DNA of 34,419 nucleotides from Winogradskyella sp. (GTDB taxonomy: Bacteria; Bacteroidota; Bacteroidia; Flavobacteriales; Flavobacteriaceae), in assembly GCF_016744625.1 (NCBI RefSeq), contig NZ_JADGDZ010000030.1, positions 1-34,419 of the forward strand, given 5' to 3'. Below the pieces are notes generated by a model. The model saw only the letters and a list, made by a program, of their open reading frames with translations. It did no database searches and had not been told where the DNA came from. Within the stretch, counting starts at the first letter, position 1. The number at the start of each line of letters is the position of its first letter. The position numbers and the translations under genes were made by a program. Below are positions 16,440 to 26,096 of this stretch, in pieces.

Positions 16440-18920
16440 CTATTTTTTTATAAACTTTCGTTTTATACTTTTTCCGTCAGATTCTAATCTTAAGAAGTAA
16501 ACACCGCTTTCTAAGCTCGAAACATCTAAGGTGTTAGAGTTTAATTTTGTATTAAGAATATATTTTCCATTAATGTCATATACTGTTGCGATTTTATTAG
16601 TAATATCAGCAGTAGTTTCAATCGTTAATTTATCTTCAACAGGATTTGGATAAATAGTAACATCTACTAAGTTTTCGTCTATAACACTTAAGGCAGAACC
16701 TTCAACAACAGTAAGGGTTGTATTTATTGTTGGGTTTACAATGTGATCTACAATAGTAGAAGGCCAGTAAATGGTAACACTTGTAATTTCTGTTTCTGAA
16801 CCGATACCAAAATGCGTATTTAAGCTACTCATAAATTCAAAACCTTCTCCACTTCTTACATCACGTATTTGTTTTCCGGCTGCAGTCATTATTTCAACTC
16901 TAGCACCAATACCGTTAATGTTACTGTCAGTACCAATAGTATTAATTTTAATCCAATTATTTGAATTGGTATTGTTTTGATAAATATTTCCGCTACGAAA
17001 AACATCTAAAAAGCCATCATCATTAGTATCTCCTATTGCTCCACTTGGTGGCATGTTAGAAGGATAGTTTGAAAAGGTGAAATCTCCATTATTAAATAGA
17101 ACATCTCCATTAGATAAAACATCTACATAGCCATCGTTATCAAAATCAGCTGGTGCATTTTCAATACCCATTTGCGCAGCTAGGACTCCAGATCCTGCTG
17201 TAACATCTGTAAAGGTACCATCTCCATTGTTTTTCATCAATTTAGAATTTCCGTTGCTAGAGCTACTCGCACCAACATAAACGTCCATATCTCCATCGTT
17301 ATCAAAGTCTGCCCAAGCAGAAGACCATGTTTGTACATTATCACCTAAGTTAGAAGAATTATTGTGCCCAACACTAGGATAATTAGTATTATACCATCCG
17401 TTGCTATCTGCTATATTTGTAAATTTTCCGCTTCCATCATTTCTCCATAATTCGTTTGTGCTAATGGTTGTAGAACCTCCACGACATTTAGCAATAAACA
17501 AATCCATATCTCTATCATTATCAAAATCAATCCATACAGTACCATAATTTCCTCCACCAGGCGTTAATCCTAGTCCATTTGGTACAACACCTGCGCTCTC
17601 ACCTTGGTAAAAATCTAAATTTCCAGAACCATCGTTAATATAATATACATTAGCTTGTACATCGTGACAAACAAAAGCATCAAGATGACCATCTGTATTG
17701 ATGTCAACAAAATTTGAACGCTGTGAGAATACATTTTGGGAACCAGAAATTTCGGTATAACCAGTACCAGACCCATTAGCTTTCATAAACGTTACTCCAT
17801 TACCATCTCCATATAAGAGGTCATTAAAGCCATTTCTATCAAAATCACCTGCAGCTAAACTCCAACTTGGAGTATAATTTGCATTAGTTGTTGAGATGTT
17901 AACCATATTAAAACCTCCTGAAGCTAATTGGTAGTGAACGTTAACGTTATTTGCACTTACTGAAACAACATCATCTAAAAAATCACCATTAAGGTCAACT
18001 AGAGCAATGTCCCAATTTCCTGTTGTAGCAATAGGATTGGTAGTAAATGTTACAGGATAGCCAGATAAGTCTGTACCTGTTGTAAAGTTTGTCGTTACCC
18101 AATTACTAAATCCATCAGAAACACAATTTGCTCTAACATATATCACATAGTTAGTTTCTTGTGCTAAACTAGAGTAATTATAAGTTGTAGACATTATCGT
18201 AGTCCCAGATGTAGGTGCGTTTTCAGAAGCGAGACGTAATGCAATTTCCCAAGATGATTCTGAACTACCAGCATTCCAATTTACTTGAGCACTACTAGCA
18301 GAAATATTACTAGTAGCTAGATTAGCTACACTAGAACAAGCTGGAGGTATTGAAGAGTTTATTGTAGGCGAGTCCATACAAAATCCCCATCCATATGATG
18401 AATTATCATCATAAAAAATGCGGTATCTAAAGTTTTGTAACTGGTTATTGGTAAATGATGAGATATCTAAAAGACTACTTGTAAAAGTAGTACGTGTTCT
18501 GGTACAGAAATTAGATCCAGAAGTAGTATTAACAGTAACTGCATCTCCCCAATTTAGCCATCCACCATTATCAGCATCCCAATATTGTAATCTAAGTTCC
18601 TCAGAACCAAAAATATTAAATACATATTGAAAAGTAACTGACATTTCTGTTTCACCGGCATTTAACGCAGCTGTTAAATTGATTACTGGTGATTCTGCAG
18701 CAACAATATTATCAGATCCGTTACCAGCATCATCATCATCAAATGAAAAAGATGAAGAACCACTAGCTATAGTTGGATCTTCATATAAGAAATTAGCATC
18801 GTAAGTTCCCGAAAGACTCCAATCTTCATTTGGCCAATTAGCGTTTTCGCTTACTACTTGTGCTTTTGCATTGTAGCAGAACAAAGTAAAAAGTAAGGTT
18901 AATAGTACTGTTCTTTTCAT
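16440..18920 (-). CDS. T9SS-exported FG-GAP/UnbV protein with fibronectin III domain
   Basis: An 826-residue secreted protein. Order: signal peptide ending LFCYNAKAQ (about 1-21); a jelly-roll-like domain (about 25-190) with scattered cysteines (NFCTRTR, WGFCMDSP); a fibronectin type III domain (about 192-283; VNWNAGSSESSWEI, TNYVIYVRANC); FG-GAP/VCBS repeats (about 290-620) with cores such as DFDRNGFNDL and DFDNDGDMDV; an ASPIC/UnbV domain (about 650-735; GIGARVEIM, VRSGEGF, VTIYWPS); and a C-terminal T9SS type A sorting domain (about 745-826; VTIYPNPVEDKL, GVYFLRLESDGK, ending KFIKK). It should pass the outer membrane by the type IX system and be released or attached to the surface. It lies 11 bases downstream of the diheme cytochrome gene, so the two are probably made together. 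Confidence 0.92.
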   Translation of the reverse strand: MKRTVLLTLLFTLFCYNAKAQVVSENANWPNEDWSLSGTYDANFLYEDPTIASGSSSFSFDDDDAGNGSDNIVAAESPVINLTAALNAGETEMSVTFQYVFNIFGSEELRLQYWDADNGGWLNWGDAVTVNTTSGSNFCTRTRTTFTSSLLDISSFTNNQLQNFRYRIFYDDNSSYGWGFCMDSPTINSSIPPACSSVANLATSNISASSAQVNWNAGSSESSWEIALRLASENAPTSGTTIMSTTYNYSSLAQETNYVIYVRANCVSDGFSNWVTTNFTTGTDLSGYPVTFTTNPIATTGNWDIALVDLNGDFLDDVVSVSANNVNVHYQLASGGFNMVNISTTNANYTPSWSLAAGDFDRNGFNDLLYGDGNGVTFMKANGSGTGYTEISGSQNVFSQRSNFVDINTDGHLDAFVCHDVQANVYYINDGSGNLDFYQGESAGVVPNGLGLTPGGGNYGTVWIDFDNDRDMDLFIAKCRGGSTTISTNELWRNDGSGKFTNIADSNGWYNTNYPSVGHNNSSNLGDNVQTWSSAWADFDNDGDMDVYVGASSSSNGNSKLMKNNGDGTFTDVTAGSGVLAAQMGIENAPADFDNDGYVDVLSNGDVLFNNGDFTFSNYPSNMPPSGAIGDTNDDGFLDVFRSGNIYQNNTNSNNWIKINTIGTDSNINGIGARVEIMTAAGKQIRDVRSGEGFEFMSSLNTHFGIGSETEITSVTIYWPSTIVDHIVNPTINTTLTVVEGSALSVIDENLVDVTIYPNPVEDKLTIETTADITNKIATVYDINGKYILNTKLNSNTLDVSSLESGVYFLRLESDGKSIKRKFIKK

Positions 18921-18931
18921 AATTATTTAGT

Positions 18932-20293
18932 TTAGTTGCAATCTATGTTTAATGAGTTTATCCAATTTTCTATAAGTTCAATGCCTTCAATATGATTTAG
19001 ACTTCTTCCCATTAGTGGCATTCTAATTGAAGAGTCTGTTGAGCTAAGTCTAAAGTGTAATACAGAGTTACGAGGGTCTCCAGGCTCAACGATATGGCCA
19101 AGACCTTCTCCCAAATCTGTGTCTGCATCTACACATAAACCCGTGTTAGTCAAGTCTTGTGTCTCAACAAAACCAAATCGCATTGGTCTGTATGCGCAAT
19201 GTGTTTCTTCAGAATGGCAATGCGCACAATTAATGTCTAGATAAGCTCTAGCTCTTGATTCTAGAGACTCAGACATATCATTATAATTTGGCAGGCGTGT
19301 AATAGTTTCTGGAAGCGAATTTTCTAAATAACCTAAACTTATCAGTTTATTAAGTTGGTTTTCTGAACCGTCTGAATAATCGTAAACTAAATTTAAATTT
19401 CTAGGCTTTGGACCTATAGGTTCTGCCGTTTCTATTATTTTGTGACATGTAAAACATTTGGCGCCAGAAGGTATTCTGTACTGCACAGTATTTACTTCTC
19501 CATTCTCTTGCCATTGTAAATCAACAAAGCTGCCAGTAAGGCTAAAATCAGCTTCGTTTTGCGCTTCGTTCCATATATAATTGGCAAATACCCAACCTTC
19601 GTTTTTTTTAATCATTAATCGCGTTTCAATGATTTGTGTTTCATCATTAGGAACCACATTGTTATAATAAAAGTTCTTAATTAATACAGCACCAATAGGG
19701 AAATCTAAAGAAATATTGTCATTTACATAGGTTGCTTTTGTATTATTTGGCATCCAAATGAATCGTTTCTTTTTTGCGTAATCCGTAAATAAAGTTGAAT
19801 TTAAAGTATAAGGAATCACCCCAAAATTTGGATTTAGATTTTTAATATCTCCTTGAAAGAAATTGTATTCTGAAAGTGTTTGATAAGGCATACTTTCTAA
19901 ATCGAAAACAATATTTGATTCTGAAACAATTGTTATAGATACATTTTCCGTTTTACAGTTACCCGAATTGTCGCAAATGGTATATTGAAACGCATCTTCA
20001 CCAATTTCATTAGGATTGGCGTAATACATTATAGTATCGTCACTTGGATTATTTGGAGTACTATTTGCGTCAATTATTGATACATCACCTTTGATAGGAT
20101 CACTAATGGTTAATTGCCCATTTGAAGGAATGTTAGAATCATTTAAAAAAATAAAAATTTCAATTTCAGAATTTTGAGCTAAAGTTGCAGAATCTGCTTC
20201 TGTTTCAATACTTAAGGGTGTTATTGCATCGTCTGTACCACAAGAGGTCAGAAATAAAACGGTAAGTAGGAATAGGCAGTAGTTTTTTTTCAT
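18932..20293 (-). CDS. Diheme c-type cytochrome lipoprotein, SO2930-like
   Basis: A 453-residue exported lipoprotein when started at ATG 20293 (MKKNYC); an in-frame ATG at 20299 adds two residues. The signal ends in the lipobox LFLTSCGTDD (Cys18). Residues about 25-125 look like a cadherin/Ig-type beta domain (TIMYYANPNEIGEDAFQYTI). The rest resembles the SO2930-type family of diheme cytochromes. It has two haem-attachment motifs, CFTCH (280-284) and CAHCH (356-360), and a possible axial Met in IRMPLMGRS. Haems are attached in the periplasm; the protein may sit on the outer membrane. In other bacteria members are often paired with a beta-helix protein; here the partner is an FG-GAP T9SS protein. 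Redox partner unknown. Confidence 0.82.
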   Translation of the reverse strand: MKKNYCLFLLTVLFLTSCGTDDAITPLSIETEADSATLAQNSEIEIFIFLNDSNIPSNGQLTISDPIKGDVSIIDANSTPNNPSDDTIMYYANPNEIGEDAFQYTICDNSGNCKTENVSITIVSESNIVFDLESMPYQTLSEYNFFQGDIKNLNPNFGVIPYTLNSTLFTDYAKKKRFIWMPNNTKATYVNDNISLDFPIGAVLIKNFYYNNVVPNDETQIIETRLMIKKNEGWVFANYIWNEAQNEADFSLTGSFVDLQWQENGEVNTVQYRIPSGAKCFTCHKIIETAEPIGPKPRNLNLVYDYSDGSENQLNKLISLGYLENSLPETITRLPNYNDMSESLESRARAYLDINCAHCHSEETHCAYRPMRFGFVETQDLTNTGLCVDADTDLGEGLGHIVEPGDPRNSVLHFRLSSTDSSIRMPLMGRSLNHIEGIELIENWINSLNIDCN

Positions 20294-20336
20294 GCACAAT
20301 AAAACAATTCAACATTAATAGAACAATTAAGTGCTT

Positions 20337-20403
20337 AAAAACCCTACTATTAAGTGAAAAATTGGAGCTAAAGCTAAGGGTTTTTTATCAAATCCTTAGC
20401 TTT
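20337..20403. repeat. Overlapping alternative hairpins upstream of the cytochrome gene
   Basis: Two inverted repeats share bases. AAAAACCCT (20337-20345) can pair with AGGGTTTTT (20377-20385), and AAAGCTAAGG (20370-20379) with CCTTAGCTTT (20394-20403). They cannot form together because AGG at 20377-20379 belongs to both. They lie about 45-110 bases upstream of the cytochrome ATG on the minus strand, and 45-110 bases after the stop of the upstream HAD gene. This may be a terminator for the HAD gene, a leader switch for the cytochrome gene, or both. Confidence 0.6.
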
Positions 20404-20448
20404 TAATCGAAAAACCGCATATATTATAGATTAAGTAGCCTAAATACG

Positions 20449-22518
20449 TTATTTAAAAGCATTAAATTTTAAACGAAAAAAACGATCAAAAACTTTAAAT
20501 CGGAGGTATTTATTAAATTTAAAATAGAGGTAAATTAAATACATAGGTGCAAAAAATGCAACAAGCTTATTTTTCTTAAAAAGCATAGGTTTTAATTTCA
20601 CTAAATATCTAAAGTATTTTTCTGGCGTCATTAAAAATTTTATCAATTCTTTAATAGGGCTTTTAAACTTTGGTGGCTCATACGAAATTCCAACTTGGTT
20701 ATCACCAACATTTTGGTAAAACCCATGACTTAACGTATCTAAAAACTTTAGTCTTTTAGTACTTTGAAATAGACCGACCTTTAGCGCCATTTTTGTCATA
20801 ACGTCTTGCATCATTTCTTCAGAATAACACAAAGGCTCTAAGTTTTCTAGAAGCTTTTTATGCAAACCAAACATGTCGTCTTGGTGTGTTTTAATATGAT
20901 TGTCGTACAGCCACTTTTCTTCCGGTTTATGATACTCTAAAGTATAATTTTTGGCATCTAAACTATAACCTACTGCACTGCCATGATCTGCTGCAGAGAA
21001 TTGCTCATAAAGCTGCATGTTAGCCATTAATATATACTCATTGTAATCTGTATATGGCATTAATGAATAATTGAGCCCATAGCGTTTAGTTTTTGGCTGG
21101 ATATCATAGATTTCACCAAGACCAAGATAATAACCAGTTACAGGAATTTTATAATCAAAAAACTTGTAAATAGCTTCTTGCATTGTTCCTCCCCATCCAA
21201 TATCAACAATGTTGATTCCATTTTTTTCAATGTCTGAATTAAAAGAGTTAATATAAGTTTTAAAAGCATTATGACTTGCCTTTCTATGTGCGTCGTAATA
21301 ATCTGTAAATGGTTTATTTTGCTTTAAGTCTTCAAAAGTTGAAGAACTAAAGAAACCTTCAACATTAGTTTTGCCTTCAACCTTAAGATCTATAATGATT
21401 TGAGTTCTTAATTCATCAGGGCAATTTACTGCCTGTAAAAAATCATCGACAGAAATATCGCTATACTTTTTTTGTAAATACCCAAAATCTTCAACATTGA
21501 TATCTTTTAAAGCAATTTGAAGTGTTGCTTGCCTCGACACTTTTAAATAGTGCGTATTTATTCTTCGAGTTTCATCTATTTGAGCAAAATCTTGATAGGA
21601 GTCGAATAGTTTTTTTAGATATTGACCTTCTCTAGATAAAAAGAATAAATCTTTAAGATTCTTTCTTTTTGCAGTTTCGTACATACGTTCAACAAACGTA
21701 TGATAAAACACAATGTATTCTGTATATGGAATTGCAGAACCTTTATGACACGTTTTATAAATTCTATTTATGACACGTTTTAAGTCCTTTTTATCATTCC
21801 CAAAATTATTGCGCTTATTCTTTTTGAGATATTTTTTGTGTGGAAGTTGATATGCATTAAGACCGCTTTTTATAGCGTTGGTGTAATCACTTCTTAGGTT
21901 GTCACCAATCATCATCACCTCACTTGGGTCAATAGATAATTCAGAAAGAATTGGTTCGTAGATTGAACCTGTGTGTTTACTTTTTTCTAATGCAGCCGAA
22001 CTATAAATATCTTCAAAAAGATCTAAAATACCATGATGTGTCAATAACTTCTCGAACATTGTTTTTGACCCATAAAAATCTGAAACCAAATAGACTTTAC
22101 CTCCATTAGATTTAAAATATTTTAAGGTGTCTAACACATCTTGATTGAGATATTGTACATCAGATTCTGATCGTACATCTGCATCTTCAAAAAGAGAAAT
22201 GAAATCTTCTTTACCTTCTATAGAAACAACATCTGCATTGATAAGGCGCTTACAAATTTCTTCTTTTAAAGTGTTATAAGGAATCTCAACATCTTCCTTA
22301 CCTAATTCTTTAATGAGATATTTAACAGACTCTTGCCTAATAAAGTAGAGTTGGTCGATAGAGATGGGTAAACCAAGTTCTCTAATCATAAGTTTAGCCC
22401 AAATTCTTTGCGTATAATTAGGGTGTACATGTCTATGGACTATTGTATCGTAATAGTCTGTGAAAAGAAACTTTATATTCTTTTCCTTGAGCTGTTTGTG
22501 TAATTGGTTAAGCGACAA
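20449..22518 (-). CDS. HAD-superfamily hydrolase with large C-terminal domain (COG5610-like)
   Basis: A 689-residue cytoplasmic protein. The N-terminal HAD domain (about 15-230) has the nucleophile in FTDYYDTIV (Asp21; the usual second Asp of DxD is Tyr, as in many FDIFDTL-type members), motif II LVSDFYG (Ser146), a motif III lysine in ALEKSKHTG, and motif IV MIGDNLRSD (206-211). Residues about 265-600 contain FFLSREGQYLKKL and NIVDIGWGGTMQEAI, segments shared by large HAD proteins often encoded in surface-polysaccharide loci. The C-terminus (about 630-689) is basic and hydrophobic-aromatic and may contact the membrane. The role is probably in sugar-phosphate or surface-glycan chemistry, but no glycan gene is close by. 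It follows the prolyl oligopeptidase gene by 33 bases. Confidence 0.8.
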   Translation of the reverse strand: MSLNQLHKQLKEKNIKFLFTDYYDTIVHRHVHPNYTQRIWAKLMIRELGLPISIDQLYFIRQESVKYLIKELGKEDVEIPYNTLKEEICKRLINADVVSIEGKEDFISLFEDADVRSESDVQYLNQDVLDTLKYFKSNGGKVYLVSDFYGSKTMFEKLLTHHGILDLFEDIYSSAALEKSKHTGSIYEPILSELSIDPSEVMMIGDNLRSDYTNAIKSGLNAYQLPHKKYLKKNKRNNFGNDKKDLKRVINRIYKTCHKGSAIPYTEYIVFYHTFVERMYETAKRKNLKDLFFLSREGQYLKKLFDSYQDFAQIDETRRINTHYLKVSRQATLQIALKDINVEDFGYLQKKYSDISVDDFLQAVNCPDELRTQIIIDLKVEGKTNVEGFFSSSTFEDLKQNKPFTDYYDAHRKASHNAFKTYINSFNSDIEKNGINIVDIGWGGTMQEAIYKFFDYKIPVTGYYLGLGEIYDIQPKTKRYGLNYSLMPYTDYNEYILMANMQLYEQFSAADHGSAVGYSLDAKNYTLEYHKPEEKWLYDNHIKTHQDDMFGLHKKLLENLEPLCYSEEMMQDVMTKMALKVGLFQSTKRLKFLDTLSHGFYQNVGDNQVGISYEPPKFKSPIKELIKFLMTPEKYFRYLVKLKPMLFKKNKLVAFFAPMYLIYLYFKFNKYLRFKVFDRFFRLKFNAFK

Positions 22519-22551
22519 ATAATTTGGATTGGTTAATAGCTAATTAATAAA

Positions 22552-24717
22552 TTATCCTTTTACTTTTTCTTTGGTTTTACTTGGTAATACATCAAACCCC
22601 ATATTATAGAGTGTAAAACCAAAAATGTCTGCATACTGTTCAATGGTTTTACTCACTGGAGTACCAGCACCATGGCCAGCATCTGTTTCAATTCGTATTA
22701 ATGTTGGATTATTACCAGCTTGCTTGCTTTGTAATTCGGCTGCAAATTTAAAACTATGCGCAGGTACGACTCTATCGTCATGATCTCCTGTAGTTACAAG
22801 CGTCGCAGGATATTCTACACCTTCTTTTACATTATGCACAGGTGAATAGCCTTTTAAGTACTCGAACATTTCTTTACTATCTTCGGCTGTTCCGTAATCA
22901 TAAGCCCAACCAGCACCAGCAGTAAAGGTATGATAACGTAACATATCTAAAACACCTACAGCAGGTAATGCAACTTTTGCTAAGTCTGGACGTTGTGTCA
23001 TTGTAGCGCCAACTAATAATCCACCATTAGAACCACCTCTTATTGCTAAGTAATCTGATGAGGTATACTTATTAGCTATAAGGTATTCTCCAGCAGTAAT
23101 AAAGTCATCGAAAACATTTTGTTTTTTAAGTTGAGTTCCAGCATCGTGCCATGCTTTTCCGTATTCTCCTCCACCTCTAAGATTTGCAACAGCATAGACA
23201 CCTCCTTGCTCCATCCAAACAGCATTAGCAATACTAAAACTTGGTGTTAAAGAAATATTGAAACCTCCATAACCATATAAAATAGTAGGGTTTTTACCAT
23301 TAAGCTCTATGCCTTTTTTATGCGTAATAATCATAGGTACCTTAGTACCATCGTTGGATTTGTAAAACACTTGCTTACTTTCGTAATCCTCTGGGTTAAA
23401 ATCAATGCTTGGTTTACGATATAATTCTGATTTTCCGTTTTTAATATCATATTTGTAGATACTACCAGGAGTTACGTAATTAGTGAATGAATAATATAAT
23501 TCTTTTTCTTCTTTTTTTGCACCAAACCCATTAGAGCTTCCAACACCAGGCAATTTAACCTCTCTAACTAATTTACCATCGTAATCGTATTGTAAAACTT
23601 TAGAAACAGCATCGACCATGTAGTTAGCAAAAAAGTAACCTCCAGCAGTTGATGGACTAAGTACATTTTTGGTTTCTGGAATAAAATCAACCCAATTATC
23701 TGGAGTAGGATTTGAAGCATCAACCGTAACAATTTTTTGGTTAGGTGCTCCAAGATTAGTCATTATGAATAGTTTGGAACCTACGTTTTCAATAATGTTA
23801 GAATCTGAATCTGTATGACCTAAGATTTTAATTAATGGAGCATTAGCAACGGTTAAATCTTTAATGTATAATTTATTACCAGAAGTTGATACTCTAGGCG
23901 TAATGATTAAATAACGGTCATCTTCCGTAACTCCACCATAAATATAACGGTGTTTTTCTTTTGGAGTACCACCATAAATTAATTGGTCTTTAGATTGCTT
24001 TGTTCCTAATTTGTGATAATATACTTTATGTTGATCTGTTTTAGCAGATAATTCACTTCCTTTTGGTTTATCGTAGCTAGAATAGTAAAAACCTTCGTTT
24101 TTGTACCAAGACATACCGCTGAATTTAATATCAACTAAAGTATCTTCAACGATTTCCTTAGTTTCGGTATTCATGATTAAAATTTTTCGCCAATCACTGC
24201 CTCCTTCAGAAATAGAATAGGCTAAAACCTTACCATCTTTAGAAAAACTTGTGCCACCCAATGAAATTGTACCATCTTCAGTAAATGTATTTGGATCTAA
24301 GAAAACTTCAGCTGTTTTAGGATCAGCACCTGTTTTATATCTATAAATAACATATTGGTTCTGTAAACCATCGTTTTTATAAAAATAAGTATAGTCTCCT
24401 TCTTTAAACGGAGAACCAATCTTTTCGTAGTTCCACAATTTTGTGAGGCGTTCTTTTAGTTCTTCTCTGTATGGTATATTATCTAAATATCCGAAAGTAA
24501 CTTCATTTTGAGATTTTACCCAAGCCTCTGTTTCCTTACTACGATCATCTTCTAACCATCGGTAAGGATCAGTTACAGATTCACCGAAATAGGTGTTGAT
24601 AGTATCAACTTTTTTAGTTTCGAGATAATTTACAGTAATAGTTTTCAAAGGTTCCGTTTCGTTTTTACAAGAAACAAAAATACTAAGAGCAACAATAATT
24701 AGAAGTGCTTTTTTCAT
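22552..24717 (-). CDS. Prolyl oligopeptidase (S9A), exported lipoprotein
   Basis: A 721-residue serine peptidase that cuts short peptides after proline. The signal peptide ends in a lipobox, IFVSCKNE (Cys17), so it should be membrane-anchored outside the cytoplasm. After [10 protein letters not shown] (51-60), a beta-propeller (about 90-440) gates the active site, followed by the alpha/beta-hydrolase domain (about 450-715). Catalytic residues are seen as Ser563 in RGGSNGGLL, an Asp in DHDDRVVP (645-652) and His682 in DAGHGAG. All family landmarks are intact and length is normal for S9A. A TATATTTG box lies 34 bases upstream of the ATG. It probably scavenges peptides in the periplasm or at the surface. 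Confidence 0.95.
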   Translation of the reverse strand: MKKALLIIVALSIFVSCKNETEPLKTITVNYLETKKVDTINTYFGESVTDPYRWLEDDRSKETEAWVKSQNEVTFGYLDNIPYREELKERLTKLWNYEKIGSPFKEGDYTYFYKNDGLQNQYVIYRYKTGADPKTAEVFLDPNTFTEDGTISLGGTSFSKDGKVLAYSISEGGSDWRKILIMNTETKEIVEDTLVDIKFSGMSWYKNEGFYYSSYDKPKGSELSAKTDQHKVYYHKLGTKQSKDQLIYGGTPKEKHRYIYGGVTEDDRYLIITPRVSTSGNKLYIKDLTVANAPLIKILGHTDSDSNIIENVGSKLFIMTNLGAPNQKIVTVDASNPTPDNWVDFIPETKNVLSPSTAGGYFFANYMVDAVSKVLQYDYDGKLVREVKLPGVGSSNGFGAKKEEKELYYSFTNYVTPGSIYKYDIKNGKSELYRKPSIDFNPEDYESKQVFYKSNDGTKVPMIITHKKGIELNGKNPTILYGYGGFNISLTPSFSIANAVWMEQGGVYAVANLRGGGEYGKAWHDAGTQLKKQNVFDDFITAGEYLIANKYTSSDYLAIRGGSNGGLLVGATMTQRPDLAKVALPAVGVLDMLRYHTFTAGAGWAYDYGTAEDSKEMFEYLKGYSPVHNVKEGVEYPATLVTTGDHDDRVVPAHSFKFAAELQSKQAGNNPTLIRIETDAGHGAGTPVSKTIEQYADIFGFTLYNMGFDVLPSKTKEKVKG

Positions 24718-24751
24718 AATTAGGTTTTTTGAAATTAGTTGTCGTTAAATT

Positions 24752-24759
24752 CAAATATA
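24752..24759 (-). promoter_or_regulatory. Promoter of the prolyl oligopeptidase gene
   Basis: Minus-strand TATATTTG (-7 box) with a TTG 24 bases upstream (24784-24786 on the plus strand as CAA), 34 bases before the ATG. Spacing is one base over the usual 17-23, otherwise a good Bacteroidota promoter. Confidence 0.5.
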
Positions 24760-24913
24760 AGTATTTAACAAAACAGATGTCGTCAAAAATTTCTTAAAAC
24801 TTAAGGTAAATTGGGTAAACAATAGTACGAGGAATCCAACTAAAAAATTAATTAATTAGTTGAACTACATAAATTTACTGCTATTATGAAAATTTCTAAA
24901 ACCTAAAAAGTAA

Positions 24914-25903
24914 TTACACTAATGCGCTACTAACTAAGTATTCAGCTATTTGTACCGTGTTGGTTGCGGCACCTTTTCTAAGATTATCACTTACAACCCA
25001 AAGATTTAGTGTGTTTGGTTGAGAACCATCGCGTCTAATACGACCAACAAAAACATCATCTTTTCCATTAGCATACATTGGCATAGGATATACATTAACG
25101 TCTAGATTGTCTTGCACAGTTACACCATCGGTTTCGTTGAGTAGTTGTCTCACTTCGTTTAAATCGAAATCATTGTCAAACTCAACATTAATAGCTTCAC
25201 TATGTCCACCAGCTGTAGGAATTCTAACGGCTGTGGCTGTAACAGCAATTGTTCTATCGTCTAGGATTTTTTGGGTCTCTCTTACCAATTTCATTTCTTC
25301 TTTGGTATAACCATTTTCTTCAAAAACATCGCAATGCGGAATTGCATTTTTATGGATTGGATAAGGATAAGCCATTTCTCCTTTTTTACCAGCGATTTCA
25401 TTTTCCATCTGCTCAACAGCTTTTACACCAGTACCAGACACAGATTGATATGTAGAAACTACAATACGTTTTATTTTGTATTGTTTGTGAAGTGGTGCTA
25501 AAGCCATTACCATTTGTATGGTAGAGCAGTTTGGGTTAGCTATAATTTTGTCTTCTTTAGTAAGAGCATTTGCATTAATTTCTGGAACGACTAATTTCTT
25601 AGACAAGTCCATTCTCCAAGCTGAAGAGTTGTCAATTACAGTAGTACCAACCTCAGCAAATTTTGGCGCCCATTCTAAAGACGTGTTACCACCTGCTGAA
25701 AATAAAGCAATATCTGGACGTTTTTCAATTGCGGTAGGAATACTAATTACTTCAATATCTTCTCCTTTGAATTTTATTTTCTTACCAACAGAACGTTCTG
25801 AAGCTACTAATAATAATTCATCAACCGGAAAATTACGTTCTTCTAATATGCTAAGCATAACGTTTCCTACTAAACCTGTTGCTCCTACAACTGCTACTTT
25901 CAT
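24914..25903 (-). CDS. asd: Aspartate-semialdehyde dehydrogenase
   Basis: NADPH-dependent reduction of L-aspartyl-4-phosphate to the semialdehyde, the branch point for lysine/diaminopimelate, threonine and methionine. The 329-residue protein begins with a nucleotide-binding fold MKVAVVGATGLVGNVML. The nucleophile Cys126 is in ANPNCSTIQ, substrate contacts appear in VSTYQSVSGTG and RIPTAGGHSEA (Arg227, His234), and the C-terminus has the RIRRDGSQPNTLNLWVVSDN-type region with LRKGAATN. All active-site pieces are intact. It stands alone between mscL and the oligopeptidase gene; a TAATTTTG box lies 20 bases upstream. Confidence 0.96.
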   Translation of the reverse strand: MKVAVVGATGLVGNVMLSILEERNFPVDELLLVASERSVGKKIKFKGEDIEVISIPTAIEKRPDIALFSAGGNTSLEWAPKFAEVGTTVIDNSSAWRMDLSKKLVVPEINANALTKEDKIIANPNCSTIQMVMALAPLHKQYKIKRIVVSTYQSVSGTGVKAVEQMENEIAGKKGEMAYPYPIHKNAIPHCDVFEENGYTKEEMKLVRETQKILDDRTIAVTATAVRIPTAGGHSEAINVEFDNDFDLNEVRQLLNETDGVTVQDNLDVNVYPMPMYANGKDDVFVGRIRRDGSQPNTLNLWVVSDNLRKGAATNTVQIAEYLVSSALV

Positions 25904-25922
25904 GTGTAAATGATTTGATTGG

Positions 25923-25930
25923 CAAAATTA
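25923..25930 (-). promoter_or_regulatory. Candidate -7 box for asd
   Basis: Minus-strand TAATTTTG matches TAnnTTTG, 20 bases before the asd ATG. No TTG at suitable spacing was found upstream. Confidence 0.35.
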
Positions 25931-26029
25931 TAGTATTTCCTTTGTAAATAGGGGAATTAGCTCATAAAAATGTCATAAAAATTGAGGGGTAAAATTATGA
26001 GTTTCGTAAAATTAGGGGTATAAAGAAGA

Positions 26030-26057
26030 AAACCCAGATAAATTAATATCTGGGTTT
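26030..26057 (-). terminator. Intrinsic terminator after mscL
   Basis: Perfect 11-base stem AAACCCAGATA / TATCTGGGTTT with a 6-base loop AATTAA, followed on the minus strand by TTTT. A smaller hairpin, TAGCG ACAC CGCTA on the minus strand, lies just after the mscL stop, giving a tandem arrangement that ends the tdk-alr-mscL group. Confidence 0.9.
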
Positions 26058-26096
26058 AGTAATTAAAAAGATAGTGTAGCGGTGTCGCTAAGCGTT

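Noticed and set aside
24837..24862. CAACTAA / TTAGTTG inverted repeat after asd
   Set aside because: A 7-base AT-rich stem without a T-run; too weak to call a terminator.
25249..25913. Several plus-strand frames across asd
   Set aside because: All lie antisense to a complete asd gene with intact catalytic residues and have no signal or domain of their own.
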